DNA of 64,000 nucleotides from Glandiceps talaboti (Eukaryota; Hemichordata; Enteropneusta; Spengelidae), in contig NC_135556.1 in the NCBI RefSeq assembly GCF_964340395.1, forward strand, positions 27,433,829 through 27,497,828, in the 5' to 3' direction. The notes under the pieces are model-generated. The model did no database searches. It worked only from the letters and a program-made list of their open reading frames with translations, and had not been told where the DNA came from. The stretch's first letter is position 1, and each line of letters begins with the position of its first letter. A program made the translations under genes and the position numbers. Of this stretch, positions 37,201-52,245 are shown one piece after another.

Positions 37201-39721
37201 CAACAACCAAAGATTAGTTTTGACCATGTCAAATGGGCAAGGCTAGCCACAATTTATACAATTTATGTCGAATACGCAAATATCTCAATCAAAATGAAAT
37301 ACTAGTTCACTCATTGATCAGTTCCCACCTGGATTACACAAATTCAATGTTGTATGGTATGCCACTTATTTGATAAATTGCAATGTCTACAAAGTAGAGA
37401 AGTGCACTTATTAAATGCTTGAAGAAATTTGATAGTGTGTCACAATCACTAACTGAGTTGCATTGGCTTCCTGTTACGGTGCGAGTAGAATTCAAGATCA
37501 TTTTGCTTGTTTTAAAGCTCTGAACGGCAAGGCTCTGGTGTATATTAAAGATATGATTGAGGGAGTTCACAACTCCAATTCTAATCAAAGAACAAATAGT
37601 AGTCACAATCTCGTTATTCCACAATCTTGTAATAAGTTGAATGGTAGTCTAGAGCTTTTGCCGTCTGTGGTTTGAGACTGTGGAACTCCATTCCAGAAGA
37701 GTTGAAATGTTTAGATGAAGTGAAGCAATTTAAAAGACGGTTGATAACGAACCTTTCTAAACTTTCTTACAACTTGTAACAGCTGATTTTCCCCAATATA
37801 TGTTGTTTTGTTTTTTTGTTTTTTTAAAAAACACTTTTTAGAAATTATTTTAATTTACTAAATTAAATTTTACCTGGTGTGTATTTTTTTTTGTATGGTA
37901 TTTTTTAGATGTATCTTTTAACTTATTGTGCAGTGCTGTTGAATATTTCAAAAAAATAAATAAAATAGAGCAAGCGCTTCAGAAATGAAATAAATGTTAA
38001 ATGTTGAAATGTTTTTTCAGTATAAGGCCTAAATGTTTCTATATGAAATCACAGAATCCACTTTTAGTGGTGTAAATGTAATAAAGTGTACAATTCAAAC
38101 TCTTGAAACTATTTCTTTATTTAATCTGAGGTGAAACCAACTTACCCATGGAGTAGAGGTTATCAAAGACTTGATGCATACGTATAATTTCATAGTACAA
38201 CTCATCATAACTGCTTGGGCTCGGTAGGAATGTATCACCATAGGTAATGAACAGATTAAATAATGTCACCACCTGAAAACAAATCATCCAATACAACTCA
38301 TTATTTCATCAAATTGGTCTGAGTAACTGTTATTAAAATGAGCATTATACCATGCACAAGCTAGGATAGTGTCTTTGAACAGAAAATATGATTACATGTG
38401 TATACCCTAATTGTCTATGTCATGACAACCTGTGTCTTCATCACTGTTTCTGCGGTGCTCAAACCATGAGTCAAAACATTCCAAAATGCCACTATTTTTC
38501 CTGCTTTTTCATAAATTATGCTTGAGGATATTGTTCCCCAATATTTTTTTTTTCATTCAGCTGGAAAATACTCATGACCTAAAGGGTTTTCATTACTCCT
38601 CAAGGCCCCTTGTGTCAATTGTATTTTCCTCGGTTGAATGAAGAAAAATATTTGGGAATAATATCTAATTATATTTACTCAAAGTTGATAGGTACTATAA
38701 TTACATTGATCACAACAGTAGTACCACTTGATAGGTACTATAATTACATCGATCACAACAGTAGTACCACTTGATAGATACTATAATTACATCGATCACA
38801 ACAGTAGTACCACTTGATAGGTACTATAATTACATCGATCACAACAGTAGTACCACTTGATAGGTACTATAATTACATTGATCACAACAGTAGTACCACT
38901 TGATAGGTACTATAATTACATTGATCACAACAGTAGTACCACTTGATAGGTACTATAATTACATTGATCACAACAGTAGTACCACTTGATAGGTACTATA
39001 ATTACATGGATCACAACAGTAGTACCACTTGATAGGTACTATAATTACATCGATCACAACAGTAGTACCACTTGATAGGTACTATAATTACATCGATCAC
39101 AACAGTAGTACCACTTGATAGGTACTATAATTACATTGATCACAACAGTAGTACCACTTGATAGGTACTATAATTACATTGATCACAACAGTAGTACCAC
39201 TTGATAGGTATTATAATTACATTGATCACAACAGTAGTACCACTTGACATTACAAATACTACCTTTGCACCAGTTGTCTGGAAATGCTGTTGAGATCATG
39301 TTTTGGCACCTTCAAAGCCAGTTTTAATTACACTACTACTGATAAAACAACATTCTGATCAACAGCATTTCTAGACAACTAATACAAGGGTTGTAACAAG
39401 TAGGATAAAAGTAATCTATAGAAATGTTATAAATTTAGGTTAATACAAGTTTTAATACAAATACGACTAGTTGTTATAAATATTGTACACAAATTATTGC
39501 CTTACCTTATTGGATAAGTGAAATATGTTGTATTTTGGAAGGAGTGATGACTCATTGGACAATAAATATTTCAATAAACTAACAAGTGCTGCAGAGAAAG
39601 ACCAAAATTAAATGATGGTTAGATGAAAGCTACAATTCACCCATTTTTATATAGCATGGACACTTTTTAGCACAACTGAACTGAGGTTCAGTAGTGCTAT
39701 AGGGATCGCCTGGCATCTGTC

Positions 39722-39756
<35 letters not shown>

Positions 39757-42700
39757 ATGTGTGTGTGTGTGTGTGTGTAAACAACTTAAAGTCAAAAACT
39801 GCTGAACCGATTGCCATGATATTTGGTGGGTCCATTACCTTGGGTGTCTAGTTGGGAAATTGTTCAAATCAAAATGATCGCATCACAGGTGTGTGATTTG
39901 GGTAAAAAAATGTGATTTTTGGTCAAAAAACTACTGGGCAGATTGGTGCGAAATTTGGTGGGAACATTCTTTAGGGGGTGTAAAGTAAGATTTGTACATG
40001 ACATGATGATTCCATCAGTGATATGCAAATTAGGGCTAAAAATGTGTCTTTTTGGTTAAAAATCTATAATTCCAAAACTACTGAGCAGATTGGGCTGAAA
40101 TTTAATGGGAATGCATCTTGGGATGTATGGACAACAATATATTAAGCATACAATGATTCCATGAGTGATATGCAAATTAGGTGTAAGAATGTTCATTTTT
40201 GGTCAAAAACTTATATCTCATAAAGTACTTGGTCAATGAGTCTGAAACTTGGTGAGATGTTTCTGAAACTATTATTCTGCAGATTTTCTTCAAAATATTT
40301 TGACAAAATTGGCCCTAGCGACCATGACCACGCCCTTTAGCAACAACCAAATGGCAGTATATTTTGGTCAAATAACAATATCATCTGGTAGGCAAGTGAG
40401 TAAACATTCAAAAAATGTATGCAAATACCCTAGTAACCATGACCACGCCCATAGCAACAGCCAAATGGTGGTGTATTTCACAAAGATAACAATGGGGTTT
40501 AATAGACAATTGAATAAACATTCAAAAAATGTATGTAAATTTGCCTAGCAACAAGACCACGCCCATAGCAACAGCCAAATGATCACGTGTATTGCAAAGA
40601 CAATATCAGGAATTCATACACAAGTGAACAAAAACATAGTATTACATAAATGTATGCAAATATATCTAACAACATGACCACGCCCATAGCAACAGCCAAA
40701 TGATAGCATTTATCGTAAAGATAGCAACATGGTTGGATAGGCAACTGGATAGTTATTCAGCAAATGTACACCTATTGTTAGTATGGACTAGCATATGGAT
40801 AAACATTTTTAAAAACTGTACAGTTGTGCTACAACGCCATTGGCGGTATTTTTGAATACAATGTACCGATATATGTACATATAAGGAACTATTTTGAAAC
40901 ATAGTAATTAACTAGTGTTAATCTAACTTCCTGCACTTGTTTCCTGCTTCATAGAAGTTAAAAAGGTCAAGTGTACACATTGTAATTTGTATACATTTTG
41001 TGTTCATTTTTATATTTAGGTGTATAGAAATACAATTAATTCATTGAAAGTACACAGATTATATACTAAGTACAGTATATTCTCACTAACTTATAGGAAG
41101 CATTCAGTATAACTGTGGCAATTAAAAATGAAAGTTGCATCTCTTTGTCTCAAAGTACTGTACGGACAATGTAATGACACCACTCACCTGTCCACAACTG
41201 TTTCCATGTATACTGTAATCTAACTCTACATTTCTTCTGATAACACAAGATTCGATGAATAATACCCAAAGAACGTCTATAATAAAAAAAGGAAAATACA
41301 ATGGTTTGGTTGTTCTGAATATTAGTATCACCAATGTACACAGCTGACTTCAAAGAGTGTGCCTAGTCTGTGACTGAGGCCCCATATTTTACAGATGTCA
41401 GTTTACAATAGAGGAAAAACATAATACACATTAAAACTTACTTTGGCTGCATGTACACGACAACGTTTTCAAATAAAATCAACCTATAAATATTTATGTA
41501 CTTTCATACCATAGACCAACAGACTTTTTTAACAAATGTATACGTGGAAACGACGAAGACGAAACTAATCGAAAATAATGCTGTTTGCTGTTAGTTACAA
41601 AGCGTCATGTGCAAACATAGCACAGTAGTTTGGAGCATGCGTAAATACATTACTGATTGAGTCTGTACATCATGAGGTCAAATGTGTGCTTTTTTAAATG
41701 TTGTGTTTTAGGTCATTTACATAACTCCATTTTCAAATCTTTCCAGTCTCGTCCATTTACATAGATTCCACTTTCGAATGAAAATAGAATGTTTGAAAAT
41801 GACCCACTAGAGATGACCGTTCTCAGGGCATGTCTTTTGAAAATGGCAGGAGAGCTAAAAATCACTCTCCTGAAACCATCCAGGCGAGTGGTAGGCGAGT
41901 GATTTAATACCTCTCCTGAAAATAGTCAGGCGAGTGAAGAAAAAGAAATTTCATTTTCATTTCTATTTGTATTTTTGGCCAGTTGGCTCCGAATAAATAA
42001 AATTAACATTAAAAAAATGTATGCAAAAATATATTTATAAGTAACAGTTCGTTTGGTTATTTGTACAACAATTATTATTGCAACAATTTTGTTAAGTCTG
42101 TGCACATCAAAATCTTGAAAAAATATTCATTTTTTTGTTGTGACTTCAAGTAGTACAATAGAAAACTAGGTTTTTAATTTCAAATTCTAACTGGTCTTGT
42201 TTTCTTAGAACGTTTTTATAAAAACATCTACCTGAATATCTCCTCCGGAAAGATTTATAGTCGCTACAAAGTACATGTTTTGGAGGGCATTGAAGAAACC
42301 ACCACTTCTATTTCACTTAAAATGCAGCTAATTCAAACTTGAGATTGTTCAAAACTATAATGAATTGACAAAAACTAACGTACCCCAGATGACAAATGCC
42401 TTCTGATGTTGAGCTTTGACGTTGACGTTAAATTGCTTGCCTAGTTTGTAACCGTTCACTTGATCCGAGACAATAAAACACGTAACCCCACCTAGTACCT
42501 GTGCACGGACGACCGGTGTCGCCGACTAAAGTAGCAAGATCCGTTCATGTCTGAGTAGCAGACCTACTTTGTTTTAGAAATCACGACAATGCAAAAATTC
42601 GAGCAAATATTTTATATGTTACAGCAGTCGATAAAGTCATGGAGGTAAAACAGACGTGGTCGGCAGTTGAATAGATCATCGGACAAAAACAATGAAACTG

Positions 42701-45634
42701 CGTGTTGGAGATTATGAAATAAAAACCCGGGAATTTCTCTGAAAACTGCACGAGAATAATAAGATAAGATGGGAAAATATCGACAGATTATCTTTATTTT
42801 TATTTTGTAAAATAATCGATCTTATAATATTTTATTGTCATTCTTTCAATGCCCTCCAAAACATCGCCAAGCTATTGTCAGAACTCTGGGCATGTACTTT
42901 GTGTAGCGACTATAAATCGAAGTTGTTGTTCATGTTCTGGAGGAGACATTCACGTAGGATGGTCTGCAAAACCACGTTCTAACAAAACTAGGCAGATCGG
43001 AATTTAAAACTAAACTCATCGATGGATTGTTGAAAACGAGAACTCCAAACAGTCATCGTATCAATCGTAATTGCGCAATTTGCAATGATGCGAAAGTTGA
43101 AATCTCCCTGCATACTGAGCTGATCAATATTCATGATATGCCATGATATCATGCATGTCCCGCTTCGAATACGTCACTATTTTTCCCATATGAGGGTAGT
43201 ACAATGCAAATTTCAGATACATATATATTATAGGTCATGAATGACAGCGCTGACTTCAGCTGGAGATCGACCATTATGAACACGGAAGTGTTCCACGCTC
43301 CCACCACGTAATTTTACCGAATAAACGTTGATTTTTATGGTAAGCACATATTGAAAATTGATATAAAATAACATCAGGCTGTTGTACAGGTTGGTTGGGG
43401 CCCACGCGAGTGGAAAATCGCTCTCGTGGATATTAATTTGCGTGAGCGGTAGGCGAGCGGAGCGATCGCTCGCCTCAAAAGGCATGCCCTGAGTTCTGTA
43501 AAATCAAGTTTACATGGAAATACAATAAACATGTACTTGCAAATAGAGGCCCATAACTAGGTTTTTCATCATATGTAAAATTAATACCTTGTACTTACAT
43601 ATAGAGGTCCATAGGTATGTTTTTCATCATATGTAAAATTAATACCTTGTACTTACATATAGAGGTCCATAGGTATGTTTTTCATCATATGTAAAATTAA
43701 TACCTTGTACTTACATATAGAGGTCCATAGGTATGTTTTTCATCATATGTAAAATTAATACCTTGTACTTACATATAGAGGTCCATAGGTATGTTTTTCA
43801 TCATATGTAAAATTAATACCTTGTACTTACATATAGAGGTCCATAGGTATGTTTTTCATCATATGTAAAATCAATACCTTGTACTTACATATAGAGGTCC
43901 ATAGGTATGTTTTTCATCATATGTAAAATCAATACCTTGTACTTACATATAGAGGTCCATAGGTATGTTTTTCATCATATGTAAAATTAATACCTTGTAC
44001 TTACATATAGAGGTCCATAGGTATGTTTTTCATCATATGTAAAATTAATACCTTGTACTTACATATAGAGGTCCATAGGTATGTTTTTCATCATATGTAA
44101 AATTAATACCTTGTACTTACATATAGAGGTCCATAGGTATGTTTTTCATCATATGTAAAATTAATACCTTGTACTTACATATAGAGGTCCATAGGTATGT
44201 TTTTCATCATATGTAAAATTAATACCTTGTACTTACATATAGAGGTCCATAGGTATGTTTTTCATCATATGTAAAATTAATACCTTGTACTTACATATAG
44301 AGGTCCATAGGTATGTTTTTCATCATATGTAAAATTAATACCTTGTACTTACATATAGAGGTCCATAGGTATGTTTTTCATCATATGTAAAATTAATACC
44401 TTGTACTTACATATAGAGGTCCATAGGTATGTTTTTCATCATATGACTCATAATAAATTCAACCATCAAATCTAATAAAGCACATGCCAGTGGCCTAGCT
44501 GGTAGATTCTTGTCTACTCTCTGCTTTCTATGTCTCATTGGCTGTTGGTAAAGGAACATCATAGTGTTAAACTATAAACAGTGTTATCAATTAAAATCAT
44601 AGTGTTAAACTATCAATCTATTCAGTGCTATCAATTAAAATCATAGTGTTAAACTATCAGTCTAATCAGTGTTATCAATTAAAATCATTGTGTTAAACTA
44701 TGTCTAATCAGTGTTATCAATTAAAATCATAGTGTTAAACTATCAGTCTAATCAGTGTTATCAATTAAAATCATTGTGTTAAACTATCAGTCTAATCAGT
44801 GTTATCAATTAAAATCATTGTGTTAAACTCTCAGTCTAATCAGTGTTATCAATTAAAATCATAGTGTTAAACTATCAGTCTAATCAGTGCTATCAATTAA
44901 AATCATAGTGTTAAACTATCAGTCTAATCAGTGCTATCAATTAAAATCATAGTGTTAAACTATCAGTCTAATCAGTGTTATCAATTAAAATCATAGTGTT
45001 AAACTATCAGTCTAATCAGTGCTATCAATTAAAATCATAGTGTTAAACTATCAGTCTTATCAGTGTTATCAATTAAAATCAGTGTTAAACTATCAGTCTA
45101 TTCAGTGCTATCAATTAAAATCATAGTGTTAAACTATCAGTCTAATCAGTGTTATCAATTAAAATCATAGTGTTAAACTATCAGTCTAATCAGTGTTATC
45201 AATTAAAATCATAGTGTTAAACTATCAGTCTAATCAGTGTTATCAATTAAAATCATAGTGTTAAACTATCAGTCTAATCAGTGCTATCAATTAAAATCAT
45301 AGTGTTAAACTATCAGTCTATTCAGTGTTATCAATTAAAATCATAGTGTTAAACTATCAGTCTAATCAGTGTTATCAATTAAAATCATAGTGTTAAACTA
45401 TCAGTCTAATCAGTGTTATCAATTAAAATCATAGTGTTAAACTATCAGTCTATTCAGTGTTATCAATTAAAATCATAGTGTTAAACTATCAGTCTAATCA
45501 GTGCTATCAATTAAAATCATAGTGTTAAACTATCAGTCTAATCAGTGTTTTTTCTTGAACAGTACATTTTCTTTCTGGAATACAAATATGTCTTGAAGCA
45601 CTTGATAGCCCCTTCCTGGTTCCCCCCCCCCCCA

Positions 45635-45682
<48 letters not shown>

Positions 45683-48600
45683 ACACAGACAAATGCACAC
45701 AGACACAGACACACATATAAAGTACTTACAGCTCTGTATAGCTCAACCCGAAATGTCATATTGGCATCATGTAAAAATGAATTGGCATATTGGTCCTGAA
45801 ATATTAAGTAATATGACAATATCAGTGATAGCTGTAGGTGTGTTTCTTATCATACTTTCATACCAAATCTATTTTACAGACTTCAACAATTTTCTAAAGA
45901 GTACTTTTATAAGTAGTAATGCAGAACAAAAACAGCTTGAATCTTTGACTAGTTTTGCACCATTAGCAGCTTTCTCAAGAAGTTTGTCATGAATTAAAGA
46001 CTAATTTTATATAAATTACAAAAATGTACTAAGCCTGGTACTAGTATACTGTTTATATACACAACCAACCTAGCAGTCGAAATAGCTCTGCTGTTTTTAA
46101 TTTTGTTACATAAATGGTACAGAAGATGGACAAGGTGAACCTCAAATCCTGTATTAGTTGAGAATTTTCTAGAAACAGTAACAGTTCAACTATGCTACAA
46201 TTAAGAATAACCATGGTTGTTTGTCAATCTCAATTAATATCAAATACAAACCTGGTCAAAAATACCCCTACAAAACATATATCCCATCATAATTAGCTTA
46301 TGACTTCATTCTCTGAGTTCACTACCATGGTTGTCGTTCTTTATGGTAGAATATATTTTTTTCAGGCAATGATGCCAAATTACCACAAAAAACCCACAAA
46401 AAACCCCACAAGAAAACAAAAACAAAAAACAATAGTACCAATAGCATTGTAGCACAACTGTAAAGTCTGTGATAATTAATAAAATGTCATTAATAAAAGA
46501 TGTTTGTGTACTTGCCTAACTACCCCTATTGTTATCTTTGCCATACACCATCATTTGGTTGTTGCTATGGGCATGTTGCTATGGGCACTTTCTTGGATAT
46601 ATATCCACTTGCCTAACTAATCTTTTTTTTTCTTTTTTTTAAAGGTCTTTCTGTTTCTTATTGGACATTTTCACTGTTTAACCTTTTTTTTAGTAAAGAG
46701 CATTGGGGCTGTTGCGTAATGTGCTGATAAGAATTTACTATTATTATTATTATTATTATCTTGTTATCTTTGCAATATATGCACAACCATTTGGCTGTTG
46801 CTATGGGCATGGTAATGTTGCTAGGCATATTTGCATACATTTTTTAATGTTTCTCTACTTGGCTACCCATCATATCCCTGTATTTATCTTTGCAATAGAC
46901 ATCATGGGCTATGGGCATGGTGTTGTAGCCATGTAAATTTCATACATTACCTAGTACCCATTCCTGTATTTAACTTTGCAATATACATCACAGACTATGG
47001 ACCATGAACAACGATGGACAATCAACTTAACCTAACTGTCGCTGACAGCGGAGCTAAAAAGAGGCATTTTACTATTTTTTAGTCACTACTTATTTTTGTG
47101 TTTTTGTTTTCGAGTGAAATAAGCAAAAGTAAGTCTTCAGTGAAAATTTCAAAGTTTACAGTATGTTGCTATTGAATGATTTGTTTAATTCTGCGCTATC
47201 TTTGACAAAGATCTGAAGCTTCACATTCATAAAATGATATAATATATTAAATCATACTTTGATCAACTGTGTCAATTTTAGTGCAACATGAAATTATTTC
47301 TTCTGGCTTGCAAAATAAGTTAAAGTAAATGCCATGGTTCCTTCTTTAAAGGCCCATGTCAGAGAAGAAAATGGTTGTCTGGCAGAACTATCAATAAAAG
47401 TTTCATCCTGAACAAAACACTGATGAATGATATGGCTCTCTAGATAAGGTAGCACTAATGCAGGAATGTCAGATTGATACAGTGGGCTTTAACTAAACAT
47501 TACACTTCACTGTTAGTGTTATCTAAGCATCACACACTGAAGAGCAGAAAGACAGGGAAGTTTTTTAGTGTTCCTACCTCTGCAATACATGTTAGGATAA
47601 TCATACATAGTTTACCATTGCCTAATTTCTCTTGATCTGAAAGAAATCACAAACATACATGATTACACATTATATTTGATATTTATTTATTCAATTGGTT
47701 TATATTTCAAAAGTATGTACTACGATGATGAATAACACCATCAAAGGGGTGTCCCTGTATGAAATATAGCTATTTTGTAATGTGAGTTTTACCATTATTA
47801 GTATTTAACTCAAGACATGTCTGTCACATGTGAGCATAGAAAAACACACCATAAACTCTTGAAACACAACACACTTGCATTTTGCTAAGACAAAACTGAA
47901 GTCGCTATCACTTATACATTTTTTACACTGTTGAAATTTTGCTGTAATGAAACTGAAGCTGTCAACTATGCACATTTAAATACTAACCTTTGACATCCTG
48001 AAGTATGATGGAACAATACCTTAGAAAGGTCACCAGTATGTTTGTTGGTTGACTAGTGCTCTCCAATGACATATCAATGGGAAGAACATCTGTAAAACAT
48101 ATTTTTAAGTTATCCCGTGAAAATATATCACTGGAACTAGTTCAAATCAATTCATAAAACTTCAAATCTTAGAAGCACTGCCATATTGAACCAAGTCTTA
48201 GGAAATTTATTAGAAATTAGTAGAAAATCTTGATTTTCCTTATAGTTTCTTTTATACAGTCACTGATAGTTGAGAATCATACTATGAATCAATATGTAAT
48301 GTTCATTATATTTTAACAGAAAAATAAATAAATTCTTGAATTTCATATCAATAAAAAATCTTTGCTATCTTTTATAAAGCATCCAAAAATTCCACTTCTG
48401 TTTGAAGGGCATGCAATGTTTATTTCAAAGTGGCCATATGGATGAGGATTTTGTACTTATTTTGGATTTTTAATTTATGGAACGATTTTACCTTGGCTTC
48501 GTACTTGAAAAATAAATGTGACACAACATATGCCAAATCGTTGTTTGCAACTCAATAAATTGCAAAAGATTAATAAATGTGTAAAATGTTTGTTACTTTA

Positions 48601-51600
48601 CGTACAATAACACTTTTTTTTTCTTTTTGCAATGTATAATGTTACAAACACAGACTTAGACAATGTTGATTTACATTAATTTTTTCAAGTAGGAAGCCAT
48701 GATAAAATTGTGGCAAAATAAATACCCAATCCTCATCCATATGGCCACTTCAATACATGCATTTATCTCATTTCAAAAAGCCATCATGACAGATATCTTA
48801 GTAAAGGTGAACTGTATCAAAACTAGTACTATACAGTGCAATGTATAAGGTGGTTGAATAGTTTGTACTAATGGCTTGGAAATGGAACATATAGAAAGCC
48901 TACATATTCAACCTACACTAGCTGTAACTTCGGTATTATTCTTATAATCTGACAACCAACAATATATTTACTGAAAATTCTTCAGATACCAATAATTAGA
49001 CGTACGTGTCAATTGGATCTTTATTTTTAATGTCTATACGTATATTGTACCATACTATTTGTATTGCTACACAAATATGTTTACCCACACATGATTCCAT
49101 ACAGCTCAGGGTGTAAAAATTATGAGTATGTTATTATTATAATATTTAACAAAACTGTTTAAAAAATTTTCCAGTCACAGCTAGTGCAGCTTTGACAAGG
49201 CTAGCATAAAGCCACCAAACTTATGTCTAGCTACAATTGAAAACTGATTTAATTGGTGTACCTACCTTGAGCAGCAGCATCTACTGCTAGTGGTGTCCTA
49301 GAAGTTGGACTCTCTGGTGGGCTGGTAGTGGACTCGGTGTGATTCTATGCAGTAAAATAATTTATGTATCACATTTTTGAAAACCATATCTACTATCTAC
49401 ATCATTCAAAGGCAGTGTGTATGGCATATTTTGAACATCTGATCTTTTCATTTTTGCAATACATACAGCTAGAAATAGTTTACATGGAAGATACCACAAA
49501 TGATGACAAATTTAACATTTACACACCAAATATGTCTTTTAAAACAAATACCTACATGGGTGAGAACTGTAATAAAATTTCTGTTGAGATGAACTGCTTC
49601 ATACATGGCTAGTAGGATGGCATCACTTGCCCTATAGAGAAAGTAGGAGTGTGATTACATACATGTCCATAAAATTCTACATCTGCAGATTGGAAATGGA
49701 AAGATCTAGTTGCAAGACAAATGCATGAACAAATCTATGCAATTACTGTATACACTTCTATGATTATAACATTAAATTTCCATCATATTTAAATCAAAGT
49801 AAATTCATGAATTTGTCAAATTGAGCAATGCTGTACTTTACAACAGTTGTGTGTTTCTCTTGACAGTTGTGAACTTTTTGTGAAATTTTACTACATAACT
49901 TGCACCTGAAAAAATTGAAAATAAATGTGGAAATGTTATCTGAAGCTATCAAGTGCTTACCTGACTGGTTGGGTTGCAGCATCTTCAGTTACAAACATGC
50001 TCCCAACCTGTAACAACAAACATGGTAGGAAAAACAAATTGTGTTATGGAATATCACTATCAAGACTGAAAAATGTATGGAGTCAACCACCTTTCTTTCA
50101 ATTTATTGACAATAAGATGATCAGTCAGATTTATTGCATGAAGTCTTACTATTTAAAGTAAGATACAACTCTGTCGGCCAGAAATCACAACTTTTTTGAT
50201 TTGTCTTTGTCTACACTTACCATACTGGTCAAGGCTGAGAAAAGACCACCACTTCCAGGTTCATTTTTAGTTTCATATTGTCTGGAATAATATGGAAATG
50301 TAAGATTTACTATTGAACATGTCAAAGTGGAAAATCACAACAAAATAATGCAGCTGTATGTATATGTTTTCAGAGAATCTGAATCTGAACTGTCACTAGA
50401 GGGCAGCATTCATACAATTTGAAAATTACTCTATGTAATGTCCTAACCCTTTCTTTTGATGTTGTGAAAGGCAATGAAAGCTCCATAAATTTAAGTAGAT
50501 ATGAATGTTTGGGTGAAGTGGCAGTATCTATGAATCAATGAATTCAACCTTACCTGTTAAAATCTTTGAAGGTTGATGAAATAACATATCCCAAACCCTG
50601 TACATGGAAATTATCAAACATTAGATTTATCAGTTATACCATAGTGAACAAAAAACACTGTCCAAGCAAATCATAATAAACAGACTGACAGTCTTATAAT
50701 GTGCTTTTACAAAAAATAGTGCCAATGGCGCTGTAGCAAAACTGTACAGTTTCATTTGGCTGTTACTATGGACGTGGTCTTGTTGCTAGGTATATTTGCA
50801 TACATTTTTTGAATGTTTATTCATTTGTCTATTAATTCCTGTTGTTAGCTTTGCAATACGCGTTGTCATTTAGCTGTTGCTATGGGCATGGTCTTATTGC
50901 TAGGCACATTTACATACATTTTTGAATGTTTATTCACGTGTCTATTAATCCCTGTTGCTATCTTTACAATATAAACCATGGGTGTGGTCTTGTTGCTAGG
51001 CATATTTGCATACACTTTTTGAACTTTTTGAAAACACTTCTAGAAACATCTCACCAAGTTTCAGTCTCATTGACCAAGTACTTTTTGAGATAAGTTTTTT
51101 GACCAAAATTCACATTTGTACACCTAATTTGCATATCACTGATGAGATCATTATATGCTTAATATTTCTTCACCTATATACCCCCCTGATGCATCCCCAT
51201 TAAATTTCAGCCCAATCTGCTCAGTATTGACCAAATGATACATTTTTAGCCCTAATTTGCATATGGAATCATCATGTCATGAACAAATGTTTCCACCAAA
51301 TTTCAGACCGATCTGCCCAGTAGTTTTTGAGTTTAAGTTTTTTGACCAAAAATCACATTTTTTGACCGAAATCACACACCGGTGGTAAGATCATTTTGAT
51401 TTGAAATATTTCCCAACTAGACACCCAAGGTAATACACCCACCAAATATGATGGCAATCAGCAGGGCAGTTTTTGACTTTAAGTTGTTTATGCCATTGAC
51501 ATTAAGGTGTGAAGTAGCCCATAAAAGATTTAATGGTTTCATTGCATCAATAAAACAAAAACCTTTCATTTCTAGGCTGTGTCAAAGCATTAATTAACTC

Positions 51601-51742
51601 CATGAATCATGTTTTTTCTGACCCAAAATGCACATCTCTAATGTGATCACTTCCATTTGAACAATCTCCCATCTACACGCCATTAGTAAAGTCCCCAGCA
51701 AATACCAAGGCGATCGGTCTGGTGGTTTTTGACTTTAAGTTG

Positions 51743-51799
<57 letters not shown>

Positions 51800-52152
51800 T
51801 TCCCCATGCCTATAGCACTACTGAACCTAGTTCAGTTGTGCTAAAAAACAGGATCGCTCAAAATAACTTGAAGCTTGAATTTCTTACGAAACAACATATA
51901 TTCCTTTTAATACCGAGGTTGTGGGCTATCAGTTTTCAAAGGATCACTTCTTTTCCTCGGGAATGATGGTCTATTAAGAAATGAGCAATGTTTGCAATAT
52001 GCATTGTCATTTGGCTATTACTATGGGCATGGTCTTATTGCTAGGCGCATTTACATTTTTGAATATTTTGTGACACTGAGGTTGAACACCAATATTTTGA
52101 AGCTCTTTACACAAGAATTTTTGGTAATTTAGATAGTTTGGGTTTAGTTTTA

Positions 52153-52245
<93 letters not shown>

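Noticed and set aside
43228-43485. 85-codon minus-strand frame
   Set aside because: Overlaps the terminal repeat of the 41824-43491 element; no family similarity.
43525-45547. CRISPR array
   Set aside because: Direct tandem repeats without unique spacers in an animal genome; the unit is an exon junction or a simple satellite.
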